NCBI GenBank assembly: GCA_907165065.1
Contig: OU015534.1
Location: forward strand, 33,728,937 to 33,792,936
Reading direction: 5' to 3'
Origin: Caprimulgus europaeus
Taxonomy: Eukaryota; Chordata; Aves; Caprimulgiformes; Caprimulgidae
Length of the DNA: 64,000 bases
Part shown: one piece after another, positions 43,540 through 55,113 of the stretch
Numbering within the stretch: the stretch's first letter is position 1
Layout: the number at the start of each line of letters is the position of its first letter
Program-made: the position numbers and the translations under genes
Notes under the pieces: model-generated
Told to the model about the DNA's origin: nothing
Databases searched by the model: none
The model's input: only the letters and a program-made list of their open reading frames with translations

Positions 43540-44086
43540 GCCAGAGGTGGTGATCCTTCCCCTCTACTTAGTGCTGGTGAGGCCACACCTGGAGTCCTGT
43601 GCTCAGCTGTGGGCTTCCCAGGACAAGACTTACTGAGGCAAGTCCAGTGACAATCATCCAGATGGTGAAGAAACTCTCATCACAATAAAGGCTGAGAAAT
43701 CTGGGATCACTCAGTCTGCAGAAGAGAAGGCTCAGGTGGGGATCTTATCAATGTACATAAAAATTTGATGGGGGGCCATGAAGAAGATGGGGCCAGAGGT
43801 ATCCAGTGACAGGACAAGGGGGAATGGGCACAAATTAAAAATAAATAGATAAATAAATTGCCTGAATGTAAGGAAACATTTTTTTTTTTGGCCTTGAAGG
43901 TGGTCAAACACAAGAATGTGTTGCCCAAATTGCTTGTGACGTCTCCATCCTTGGAGATATTCAAAGTACAACTGTACATGGTCCTGGGCAACCTGCTATA
44001 GCTTGCCCTTTCTGAGTAAGGGGGGTAGACTTCTGAGGTCTTCTGAGGTCCCTTCTAACCCCAGTGAATCTATGATTCTGTAATTT
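43540..44086 (+). mobile_element. Older CR1 LINE 3' part
   Basis: Diverged copy with CCCCTCTACTTAGTGCTGG, GAGGCCACACCTGGAGTCC, GCAGAAGAGAAGGCTCAGG, GGATGGGGCCAGAGGTATCC, and a tail CTATGATTCTGTAATTT. A short AAATAGATAAATAAAT expansion near 43840-43857 interrupts it. Many stops in every frame. Confidence 0.88.
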
Positions 44087-45030
44087 GAGGACAATATATA
44101 CAAACACATCAGCCACTGTAGGGTGCTGTGGATAAAAAGGCACCGTAGCTGTGCTCGTGCTGGCTCAGACACTGAAGCAGCAGAAGTGTCCCAGTTAAGT
44201 CCAACAAGAGAAGTCATCAAAGCTGGTCTGTGCCACTGGAAAAAGGATGGTTTGCTACTTGTAAGGTGGTGAATCCATTCCCTGTTGTGTTGTATTCCTA
44301 CAGGTTTCCATGAGGTTGTTCACACTCATTTCTAATGAACATCATTTACTACCCTTGAGATATCAAAGCAATGAAGTAATTTCAGAGATGAAAGCTCCTA
44401 TAGCACAATATTCACCCCCAAATTTCAGTCACACTGGGCATATGTGCAGTCAGTTAAAGAGAACTGAGGAATTCTGGTATCTGATTCCTTTATCTTTCTT
44501 CTGGGGACTACAAGATCTGTGTGGTCACAAGGGTCTGTAATTTTTAGTCTAATTTAAGTTACACTAAATAATTTGAAAGACATGAAAAAAAAAAACCCAA
44601 ACCCTGAGCTTCCTCATCTATTCATGATATTGCACAAGTGCTATAATATGTGTTAAAAGTAGTGGGAAAGCTACTCCCTGAGGCTTTCAATTCCACTTGG
44701 AATCTCATAAAAAGGGCTAATAAAGGACATATTTAAAAAAAATACATAAAATTTGTTTGCTATTACTTGGGAAAAAAATAAAACATACCTTAATGGCTTC
44801 TTATTTGAATGTACTATGTTCCTTTTTGTTCCCTCCAAAAAAAAAAAAACCAAACCCCTTTTCATATTCTTCTTGTATTTCAGTTGATTTATAGACTGAT
44901 ATTTTTCAATCAGCCACAATAAAAAAAAAAAAAACAAAAAGATCAGGTGCATTATTTTGATAGCTTGCAATATAAATGGATTATCAGTGTAGCACAGGAA
45001 AAAAATCCAGTGAACTGCTTTTCCTCAAAA
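44087..45030. other. Unique non-coding sequence
   Basis: Several A-runs (44586-44595, 44838-44850, 44920-44934); no gene or element recognised. Confidence 0.55.
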
Positions 45031-45061
45031 ATAATAATAATAAAAAAATAAAATAAAATAA

Positions 45062-45130
<69 letters not shown>
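45031..45130. repeat. (AAT)n microsatellite with an AAAAT lead-in
   Basis: An imperfect AAAAT/AAT start passes into about 22 uninterrupted AAT triplets ending at 45130. Confidence 0.96.
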
Positions 45131-45131
<1 letters not shown>

Positions 45132-45292
45132 GTCCTCTGGACTCTTGCTAAGTCAGAAGGTCAGTATGAAGATTAGTGAAAGAAAACTTGGAATTAAATT
45201 TGGACAATAAGCTCAAAATGTTTCAGGCACAATGAATTGCACAGTTTAGGAAATTAAGACTCTGCTTGAAGTCTATAGGGTTTGCAGTCAGT

Positions 45293-45458
45293 ATACATAT
45301 ATATATAAATATATATAGACATATATAAATATATAAAAATATATATAAATATATAAAAATATAAATATATATAAATATATAAAAATATATATAAATATAT
45401 ATAAATATATAAAAATATATATAAATATATATAAATATATATAAATTTATATAAATAT
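45293..45458. repeat. AT-rich satellite, (ATATAAAT)-like
   Basis: About 165 bp of ATATATAAATATATAAAA variants. Produces the Tyr/Ile-rich minus frame across the region. Confidence 0.95.
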
Positions 45459-47227
45459 GGCCAGTAAAAGACTAACTTTTTGGCAACACAAAAATGACAT
45501 CTGTGTGTGCACAGGGGCTGATGACTCTTCCCTCTGTCTGCCACACACAGTGATGATTTGCAGTCCCCAAAGTACTTTTGGGTGTGCCAGAAAACCCGAG
45601 AGAAGCCCAATGTCCCCAAAGGTAACGGCTCGCCATGCAAAATAAAAGCTGGGTTATTAAAAATCATCTGGAGCTTGAAAGTTCTCAATGCAGAATGCAA
45701 ACCCAAAGCCAAAAATGTACTTCATGAGAGGTCCCCTGTGTCATGTTAACTACTTGCAGGTTCTATTTTCAGACAATGAGAAGTCAAGTGACTAAAAGAA
45801 GGGACAGAGTGAGGATATAGATTCAAATGTGCTGATTTGGAGAGAGTCTGGGTTCTGTACTCATTAAAAACACTTAATAAGTTGGTGTTTTTGTACAAAA
45901 GACATAGCCAGCGTTCATTCTAATGCACAATAGGTTTTCTGAATCTTTAGTTTAGTAAAAAAAGCACACCATCTCCAGTTTGCTTAACAAAATGGTACAA
46001 GATGGTCCATTTAGTGCACACCTGTGAGATAAAAGACTCTGTGCAAGAGTGTGGATTTGCAAATAATTAAAATACAATTCTGGAAAAACTTCACATTACA
46101 AAACCTTTCCAATTCATTAAATCTTGCCTTCCTTTATTCAAAGATCAATTATTTCATAATAATATTGTGCGTGATTTTATGAGCGTAGCAGCTGAGAGGA
46201 GATTTAAAGCAAGGTGTATGGAAGTGTAGAGAGTATCTATTGCTCTTCAGTATGCAGCACAGCAGGAAAAATAAATTAAAGCAGCAGAGGAAGAAAAGAA
46301 AGCAGTGTTTCAAAGCACCAGCCATCTTTATGAGTTAACCACCCAAGCATCTGGAGCCAGGACCTTCTGTCTTCCTTATATCCCCCATGATATGATCTGC
46401 ACCCTGCAAGTGCTTCCTGACTAATGGACGAGTGCCAATCCACTATCTGGCAGATCAGGCAGAGAAACAAACCTGTACAGACACAGAAGATGAGGAAAAA
46501 AAGGAGGAAGAAGTGGGTAAAAAGATTTTCTTCTTTTTGAAATCTAAGTGGGTCAATTGCAGCGCTCACCTCTCCACAGGATCCCAGGACACTGCAGACC
46601 TTCACTCCTTCCTCATACACTCCAATACTCCCAGCAACACAATGAACCACAAAAAACCCTCAAACACTGCCCTGTTTAGAACAGAAATGAATTCCACACT
46701 GTTGCAGCAGTGTTGCTTCTCCTCATGGGTACTATGATCACTGTATTCAAGAGTAAATTCATTTTGACTCTAAGACTTTGGTCTCACTCTTTCTTCCTAC
46801 TCAGGGTCAATACCTGGCTTTTTTTCCCCACAACACCCTCAACTCAAAGGTACAGCAGTTACCAAGTTGCTTCCTAAACATAAGAATCTATGAATAGAAG
46901 AATTGCCAAGTACCTTCTGGGTTCAATCAAAGGTCTCCCTGGTTCAATATCTGTCTTATTGCTGAAAATAGCCACTAGTGGAAAGCACACAGAAATAGGG
47001 TTAGCATTCCTCAGAGCACTCTCCCACTCCTTTGGGCTTTCTCAGACATACCTACTGCCTCTGAGGGGAACCATCCTGGGTGGGTTTTACTGTCATGGAA
47101 ATAAGAAGCCATGAGTTAGCTGGTGGTAACATGGTAAACATGATATTTCATTCAAATACAGCAGGTTTTCTGTGGAATGGGAACTAATTTTGTGTCATCT
47201 TCAGATAAATTAGATCTACTTTAGACC
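45459..47227. other. Unique non-coding sequence
   Basis: Frames of 100-150 codons occur but none resembles a protein family. No element recognised. Confidence 0.55.
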
Positions 47228-47395
47228 CAGCTATCCAGAGAGGTTATGTAGTGTCCCTCTGTGGGGTTATTCAAAACCTGACTGGATACAGTCTTGGGCA
47301 ACCTGCTGTAGGTGACACTGTTGTTTGGGACGTGTGTGTGGACAAGACAATCTCAGGACATCCCTTCCAACCTAAACAATTCTGTGGCTCTATGA
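47228..47395 (+). mobile_element. Old CR1 LINE 3' fragment
   Basis: About 170 bp, diverged: CTATCCAGAGAGGTTATG, GGCAACCTGCTGTAGGTG, ACATCCCTTCCAACC and the tail AATTCTGTGGCTCTATGA. Confidence 0.85.
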
Positions 47396-47875
47396 CAATG
47401 ACAATATCAGTCTAAGTGCTCTCCTCACCAGTGTCTCTCCATCAAAGCATACTGATAGGCATTTTATTTTGGGCATCTATCCTACCAGTGGTCAAGGAAG
47501 GTTATCTTCTGTCTGTCATTCTTGTGATCAGTTTTCCAGGTCACTATCTACCTGAGCTGTCAATATAACATAGTCAGAGACAATGCATGAACCCAACTGT
47601 TCTGAACTTTCTTTTATACCCAACTGTACACCATTCATAGCACTAATTGATACAATGGAAACAAACACTGTGGATGGATTAGGATAACCTTATTTTTATT
47701 TTATTTTTATATATTTTTATTTATTTTATTTTTATATTTTTAATCTCCTGGGGTTTTAAGACATGTTATAGATACAAAGAGATTTCATTTAAAGAGGTAG
47801 TGTTTTCCTTTAACTTTAGAGATAACTTTAGACATACGATGAAACTACTAGAAAAGAACCTTTAGATTAAATTAT
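47396..47875. other. Unique non-coding; short TTTTA/TTTAT run near 47690-47745
   Basis: No gene recognised. Confidence 0.5.
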
Positions 47876-47989
47876 AATGTGGACAACCTCATTTCAGAAG
47901 TTCTTGGACTGTGGACTACAGGCAGTTAAAAGTAAAACATCAGTGAATAAAAGCAAATCTTTTCTCACACTGGCAATTCGCATGACAAT
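47876..47989 (+). repeat. 114-bp direct duplication, copy 1
   Basis: Aligns without gaps to 49218-49331: 107 of 114 positions identical by my count. It begins AATGTGGACAACCTC and ends CGCATGACAAT. Similarity stops abruptly on both sides. It does not resemble CR1 or the LTRs. Confidence 0.93.
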
Positions 47990-48785
47990 GTTTTTTTTTA
48001 AAAAAAAACCTTAACACTGATCACAATTCCCAACTGCATCATAGTTAAGGCAAAAATATTTGTGGGAACATCAAAAACAAGTGACTTTATGGTGTATCAT
48101 CACACCAGGACAATCTAACAGCAACTCAGGCTAAGCCTTTTCCTAAATGCTGGTTCCAGGTGCTCTGATTTCAGGGTTCCAGATCTTGCTGTGAGGAAAG
48201 CTAAACTGTTCTCTCTTCCCAAAACACTGAGGGATTGGGTGAATCCAGTGAGAGAGGGACTTGTAACATTTTTAATCACCTCAGCCCTGTTCCTGACCAG
48301 AATGCTAACAGTAATTTTTATTATATTCAACAAAAAGACCACATCAAGTACTTGCTCTTATTGGCCCTCTTCTTTATTCTTTTTAGTCCCATAGAATAGC
48401 TAGTTTTTGATTCCCAAACCCTAACCTTAATTAAAACTACCACATTGGCTGTAACACTAAAAGGCACCAGAAGGTTTTATGTCACTTAGAAAGCACCAGC
48501 TCTAATAGACCTCTTCTGGTCTCTAGAAATGATACAAAATTGAATTGAACAAAATTGAACAATTTCACTTCTTTAAGCTTATTTCCCAAAGGCTTCAGTG
48601 CAACACTCCCAGCATAAGCTCTCCATCTCAGTCAGTGGGTGGGAAGTATGAAATCAAGCAATAAACTGAGCTCTTGGAGCTTTAATTTCCTAAACCCAGC
48701 TGTAACTTGATCTACCTTGTAACTAGAGAACAAGTGAAGGACACAAATCCTCTACAGAAATCAGTCTTCTTTCTACCTCTGTGGT
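47990..48785. other. Unique non-coding sequence
   Basis: Nothing recognised; lies between duplication copy 1 and the type C CR1. Confidence 0.5.
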
Positions 48786-49217
48786 CACAGAGTCACAGAA
48801 TCCCAGCATGGTGGGGTTGGAAGGGACCTCAGGAGATCTCCAGTCCAACCCCCCTGCCAAAGCAGGTTCCCTACACCAGGTTGCACAGGAAAGTGTCCAG
48901 GTGGGTTTGAACATCTCCAGAGATGGAGACTCCACACCCTCTCTGGGCAGCCTGGCCCAGGGCTCTGGCACCCTCACAGCAAAGAAGTTTTTCCTTCAGT
49001 TTGTCTGGAACTTCTGGTGTCCCAGTTTGTGCCCATTGCCCCTTGTCCTGTCACTGGGCACCACCCAGAAGAGCCCGGCCCCATCCATTTGGCCCCCACA
49101 CTTCAGGTATTTATAGACATGGATCAGATCCCCTCTCAGGCTGCTCTTCTCCAGGCTGAACAGTCCCAGCTCTCTCAGCCTCTCCTCACACAGGAGATGC
49201 TCCAGGCCCCTCATCAA
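48786..49217 (-). mobile_element. CR1 LINE, 5'-truncated, type C
   Basis: Tail CACAGAGTCACAGAATCCC (from +), GGGACCTCAGGAGATCTCC, then the ORF2 end to GCTCCAGGCCCCTCATC. Its truncated 5' end at 49217 is the start of copy 2 of the 114-bp duplication. The C-terminal frame is largely open (48723-48977 and 48996-49217 in two frames). Confidence 0.95.
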
Positions 49218-49331
49218 AATGTGGACAACCTTATTTCAGAAGTTCTGGGACTGTGGACTACAGGCAGTTAAAAGTAAAACATCAGTGAATCAAAGCAAGA
49301 CTTTTCTCCCACTGGCAATTCACATGACAAT
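49218..49331 (+). repeat. 114-bp direct duplication, copy 2
   Basis: Second copy of 47876-47989, same strand, 1,342 bp away, starting at the exact CR1 5' breakpoint. Seven substitutions and no indels. Confidence 0.93.
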
Positions 49332-50939
49332 TGTGTCACTGGAGAATTCCAAACCAAGCTGAGCTCCTGAGGTTTCACTTTTCCAGTTGCTAATCTCTAT
49401 CCAGTTAAAAATGCAGGAAACTTTTTCTCCATACTAAAGAGTAATAAGGAATCACTTTTTTTTTTGGCCTCTGCTCACCTCCTCACTTTGTAAGCGTTGA
49501 AGAAGGCAGTCACGGGCTGGGTTCTTGGGTGTTCTTCATTCTGGAAGCCATACTCTAACCATGGAGTTGACTATATAACCCTATATAGCAACATGGGCCC
49601 AGGTTAAAGTGCAAAAAATTAGGCAGTGACCAGTAAAAACAACAATCTACTTCCTAATTTGATGGGTTTAGAAGGATGCAAAAAATCAGTCAGCTCAAAA
49701 TCTGAAAATTTAATCAAATTTAAATCCTGAAAGTATTTTGCATCGAGGTAATATTTTCTGTTTAATGGCACCAGATCTGTTCTTTTTTGAAACCAGTTTT
49801 CTGTGGTGTAAGAAATTCAGTAATAAATGGGACTCTGCAGTGTCAGACTGCCAAACCCTAATCCACCCAGCGTTATATTCAGGTGTTATTAACAGACAAT
49901 AAAGGCAACATAAGGCTTTCACCACTTTTGGCACAGCCCATTTTCTCAACTCCAGGGCCCAATGGCTTCTGGCAAAAAAAGTGCTCCTAAATAAGAATTA
50001 TGATGTCTTAGGCTACCATGTTATAGTAGGTATATAAAGCTTTGATGATGATCAGTGACAGTCTTTTTTCTGCCTCTGTGGGTTTTTCCACATGCAATAT
50101 AAACTTATGGCACATTTTTGAGTTAAAAACCTAAAATGTAACATTATCTTTTACAATAAACTCAAGTAAAGAATAAGTTTTGTCTTAAAACAATGCCAGC
50201 CGGCCTCCTAACCCTTAATCTGGGATTTTAGGCCATTTTGCTTGAGGAGAAAAAAATATATTTTGGCCCTTAAAATATGTCAACTCATGCCCTAACACTG
50301 AGACCCTTGCAGAATGCTACAATAAACCTTCAGTCTTTGATTTTTTTTAATCTAATCTTAATAGTGATCAAATTGGAGAGGCATCACTGCCCTTTCTGCT
50401 GATCCTCTTCCTACCTTGGTGAATCTGAAAGCATATAGGAACAAATTAGGCTACATAGCTTTTATATTTCCTAGTCCTAACCCTTAACACTATTTTTTAT
50501 CATAGTCTGGATCTGCATACCTATACTAGAACTTTCTCCTAAATCCATGCTAGGATTTACCTTACATCAATTAGCTCTGTAGAATCCACAAATAACGTAG
50601 GATTTTCAATCTTTAAATTCTAAAGCCCTTGCCATAAAAAATGTAAAGCCAACAACCTCATCAATATACTGAAAAATAGAATTTGGCTTTCATCCAACCC
50701 ATTCATAATTCTCATGGTCATGCAACATTCAAAGCTATAAATTGATTCTTATATATTTAGTTGTTCTAATCTCACCTGCACTGTAACCCAAACCAATACC
50801 GCATCAATACCGAAAACAGGAACGTCTGAAAAATAACTGGAAGAAACAACATAAAGGTCAGCCAAGATTAGACAATTTACTACCTTAAGAGCCTACAAGC
50901 ACCCAGCAATGAAGTGGGTTCCTTAACTGCTGGAGATTC
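49332..50939. other. Unique non-coding sequence
   Basis: Nothing recognised. Confidence 0.55.
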
Positions 50940-51421
50940 CAAGGACATGGAGGTGCTGGAGCGTGTCCAGAGAAGGGCAGCGGAGCTGGGGAAGGGTCTG
51001 GAGCACAAGTGTGCTGAGTTCCCGGCTGAGGGAACTGGGGGTGCTGAGCCTGGAGAAAAGGAGGCTGAGGGGAGACCTTCTGGCCCTGTCCAAGTCCCTT
51101 GGAGGAGGGTGGAGAGAGGTGGGGGTGGGTCTGTTCAACCAAGGGCCAAGGGACAGCACAAGAGGAAATGGGCTCCAGTTGTGCCCAGGGCAGTTGAGAT
51201 TGGATGTGAGGAAGAATTTCTTTGCTGAAAGGGTTCTGAGGCATTGGCAGGGGTTGCCCAGGGCAGAGGTGGAGTCCCCATCCCTGGAGGGATTGAAGAG
51301 TTGTGTAGACACAGTGCTGAGGGACATGGGTTAGTCACAGGGGACTGGTCAGTGTTGGGTTCATGGTTGGACTCGATGGTCTTAAAGGGCTTTTCCAGTC
51401 GAGGCAATTCTGTGATTCTGC
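50940..51421 (+). mobile_element. CR1 LINE 3' part, distinct older type
   Basis: Carries AAGGACATGGAGGTGCTGG, GGGTGCTGAGCCTGGAGAAA, GATGTGAGGAAGAATTTC, GGTTGGACTCGATGGTC and the tail GGCAATTCTGTGATTCTGC. An open frame of 123 codons (50963-51334) retains [20 protein letters not shown]. The GGACTCGATGGTCTTAAAGG 3' block separates it from types A-D. Confidence 0.93.
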
Positions 51422-53130
51422 AAGATAAAAGCCCTCCCACAACCCAAGCCCTGGCATTTATTTCAGCCAGTGGTTATGAACCCACACATTGGAAGATGTG
51501 ACAAAGCTTAGACCCTGTGAACCTTCTCCTAATTTCAGAGCCCTGCAGCATCCAGCCATGATCAGAGCATGAAATCAAAGCTGTAATTACAACCATGTGG
51601 GAAGCACCTAAAGCAAAATGCAGCCTCAGGGAAGGACTCCCGATGATAACCTCTTATCTATCTGTGTCAGCTCAGGAAAACCTAATAGAAAATGTGGCCT
51701 TCACATCTTCTTCCCTCCAATCTTAACCCTAATCGGAGTCAGAACCCAGACTGAACTACACCAGGGTAACTGATAGCTACAACACAACGGGATCTGTGAT
51801 GGAAATCTTGGATAACAGCAGCTTCTCCCTATCTCTGCACACTGAGGTGGATCCTGCATTAACCTCAGATCTTCAAGCTTCTTTTCACCAGACTTGTCCC
51901 CACTAAACTTCCTCCACATGTATAGCACAGCTGGCTCCTCACTTGCAACTTCCAAGGCTTTTTAACTGGAGTTCACCATTTTTATCTCCTATAATATAAT
52001 CTGAATATCAACATTTGAGCTAATTGTGCTTCCATGTTCTGGAAAAGATGCTGAGGAACATATTTGTTAAAAAATAAACAAAAAAATGTGCTAATCTTTC
52101 AAAAACTTCTGTGACTGAGGATGAAGTAGTGAAAATCAGAAATGCTTTCAGAGAGCTACATAAAAATATACATTACCTCAGCTGCAACCAGGGAGTGAAA
52201 TGCACTCAGCTGTCAAGACATTCACTGGAAATAAAGCCCAAGAAGAGCCTGGAATTTCCAGCTAGATCTTGCCTGGGTCTCAGCACTGAAAGGACCAGCA
52301 GAGAAGCTTACTAACCACTTTCTTTTTATAAAGATTTTCTCTTGTTCTCAGAGCAAAAAAAAATATATATATATAATTCAGCCAGCAACAGTAATCTATT
52401 CTGCAGAGTGGAATCAATAATTGGCAGGAAGCAAAATAATAAATAACGTTACCTTGCTGGATGGGAAGAAATGGAAATAAGATTTCTGGTGCAAATGAGG
52501 AATGACAGGAGCAAGGGAGAAAAAAAAAATCCATACCATGTAACAGCATTTGCAAGAAAATGGGATTTGCCTGCAATCTTACTGTGAGAGAACAAAAACA
52601 CGACCATAATACCTTTGCAACATGGATTTTCTCTAGCAGAGAAACACAACTATTTAGTAAAGTAGTTTTTATTCCAGTTTTCGAACCTGGACAGGCTGCA
52701 GTGTGATTCATTTCACTGTTACAAATTGTCCCATTATCAGGCAAATGGTAAAATTCAGATCTGTACAGCCAGGATTGGAGCCCTGCTGACAAATCTGACC
52801 CTAGAACCTCTCTGCCTTTTTCTGTTTGTAGTATTGGATGATGTGTAAAATAACAGGAAAGCATTTATTGTAATAAATTAATACTGATAGTATTATAATA
52901 ATGCAATTATACTTCTTTTGCAAACTGCATGGATATTTATGTCTTAAGCACAGGGAAAACTAAAGGATGTTATTGAGTAGAATAGAAGATTCTAATTTTC
53001 AAATCAGTACTCTTCCAGTCTTTGCAACTAGGATTTATTATTTCTTACATCTTAGCATGCTGATATTATGCATTATTATATGCCAGTCTCCAGCCTACTG
53101 AGGCAGCATGGTTTAACAGTTTTGTCTTTT
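51422..53130. other. Unique non-coding sequence
   Basis: Includes a 194-codon minus-strand frame (52280-52864) with no recognised motif; its Phe/Leu-rich composition follows from the AT-rich DNA. No element recognised. Confidence 0.5.
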
Positions 53131-53412
53131 TTATATATATATAAATATATATATATATTTATATATATATAACATATTATATATATATAAAAATATATAT
53201 ATTTATATATAAATATTATATATAATATAAAAACTATTAATATAATAATATATTAATATAATTAATATATATTTTATATAATATATAATTAATATATATT
53301 ATATATATTATTAATATAATAAAAATGCATAATATATATAAAATATTATAGATATAGGTATATTATAGAGAGATATATATATTTTTACATATATATATAA
53401 AATATTATATAT
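53131..53412. repeat. AT-rich satellite, (TA)n/(TATAA)n
   Basis: About 280 bp almost entirely A and T, with TATATATAAATATATA and AATATATTAATATAATT motifs. Likely unstable and hard to sequence. Confidence 0.95.
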
Positions 53413-54015
53413 AAAGGATGCCACTATCAGAAATATTGATTGCCAAGTGCAAATCTAATTATGTGTGTCTTATTAGATGGTATTAGCACAGACTCACATG
53501 CCTGCTCAAGACTCTTACTGCACCAGAGCAAAATGGTCAGACCTTGACAGGGTCAGGCTCCAAACCAAGCCAAAATCTGTAAGATAAGACTAAAAGCAGC
53601 AGAGGTGTGAGTGAGTCACATCTGAACCCTGGCTTTATGCTGTTAGAGCTCAGTGTTGGAGGATTCATAACATATTTAACATTTTTGCACAAATAATAAC
53701 CTGATACACTCTACCAGGACTCACCTACACCAGTTACAGTAAGTTTTTTTAATCAGAAAATGTAAGATCACTCCAAAAAAAATTAGAAAATTATGAATAG
53801 TGGAAAGGTCAAAGTAATTTTTCACATTATTAGAGTTGCTTCTCTCCTCATTTGGGACAATGACTTGTTATTTTTTTCCCCCAGCACATGAGATGAGCCA
53901 ACGTTAATCCATTCTCCTGATAAAGTTTACTAAGAGAATGAAAATGTTCAGGAAATGAATACATTGACATTCCAAGTCTCACACCTCCAATTTAATGACT
54001 CTTCTTTCTCCATGT
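53413..54015. other. Unique non-coding sequence
   Basis: Nothing recognised. Confidence 0.5.
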
Positions 54016-54183
54016 GATAGTTTAACTCAGCTGGCAGCCACTCGCAGCCCTCTGCCTCCTCCAACCACACCCAGGGAGCCAGGGCGAGAATTGGAGGGGG
54101 AAAGGTGAGGAGACTTGTAGGTTGTGATAAGAACAATGTAATAATTAGTGTAAAATAAAATTAAAATAGTGATAATAACAATA

Positions 54184-54269
<86 letters not shown>

Positions 54270-54403
54270 TAACAACAACAATAACAACAACAATAACAAC
54301 AACAATAACAACAACAATACAAGTGATGCAGAGTACAATTGCCCCACTGAAACCAAAACACAGCGTTTTCTGGCTACTAAGAAGAAAATTAACCCTATCC
54401 TAC
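54016..54403 (-). mobile_element. ERVL-type LTR, - orientation, carrying a microsatellite
   Basis: Left part (TGATAGTTTAACTCAGCTGG, GAGACTTGTAGGTTGTGATA) aligns with the left ends of 20456 and 37636. The right part, read on the minus strand, gives GGATAGGGTTAATTTTCTTC and TAGTAGCCAGAAAACGCTG, the characteristic 5' region of avian ERVL LTRs; the terminal TGTCCTGG itself is lost. The middle AT-rich block is expanded into an AAT/AAC array, and the GC-rich block of the relatives is missing. It belongs to a related subfamily. Confidence 0.85.
54184..54318. repeat. (AAT)n plus (AAC/AAT)n array inside the ERVL LTR
   Basis: About 27 AAT triplets are followed by interspersed AACAAC AAT triplets to 54318. 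It occupies the place of the short imperfect ATTATT/TAATAA block in the other ERVL LTRs (20605-20665, 37780-37845). Poly-Asn and poly-Leu frames are artefacts. Confidence 0.95.
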
Positions 54404-55040
54404 ACGAGATGTAAGAAGATCTTTCTTGGCTTTCAGCTTATAAAATGTATTAGAATCTTATTAGAAATATAGCTGCAAACTTTCCCAGTCAGGGAGTAGA
54501 GTTCTGGGAGTTCATGCTTATTAAAAATAATAGTATTCCCTATTAATTTGTTAAGGACTTGCTGAACCTCTTGCTAGGAATAATCAATGGCAAGAGGAGT
54601 CCATGTCAGTACATCTCGAAAAATGTTTTAAGTTAAGAAACATTAACAGGCATTTTTCTTCTTACATATGACAAAGTTAAATACTGAATTTTGGGAAACT
54701 CAGTGCAAAATCAGTGCACTGGAGATCAATGCATAATTAGTTCTTTTTTTCCTGGGGTATATTTTTTTAATGTGTTTGCTACAGAAGACTTAGATACTTA
54801 TATTCACTGGTTTGGTTTCTCTTACCTGAAATAACATCAAATGGAAGGTGATAAATTTGCATCCCTAATAATGTCACTACCTCTTCCAATAACTTTATTA
54901 AAGGTTTGATGGACTGAATAGATTTCTCTATGTGTGAAACACTTGGCCCATTGAAACTGGTAACCATTAGAGAATCAAGGATGGTGGGGAGAGGTTTTCA
55001 CTACAAATAAGACTAATATGTATTTCATATTAGAAATACA
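54404..55040. other. Unique non-coding sequence
   Basis: Nothing recognised. Confidence 0.5.
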
Positions 55041-55113
55041 TATAAACTTAGTTCATATAAACTTAGTTCATATAAACTTAGTTCATATAAACAACTTAGT
55101 TCATATAAACTTA
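55041..55113. repeat. 15-bp tandem repeat, about 4.7 units
   Basis: TATAAACTTAGTTCA at 55041, 55056 and 55071; an 18-bp variant with an extra ACA at 55086; and a partial unit at 55104. Confidence 0.94.

Noticed and set aside
52280..52864. 194-codon minus-strand frame as a host exon
   Set aside because: No recognisable domain, AT-driven composition and no supporting splice pattern; not reported as a gene.
54169..54414. Poly-Asn protein
   Set aside because: Translation of the AAT array inside an LTR.
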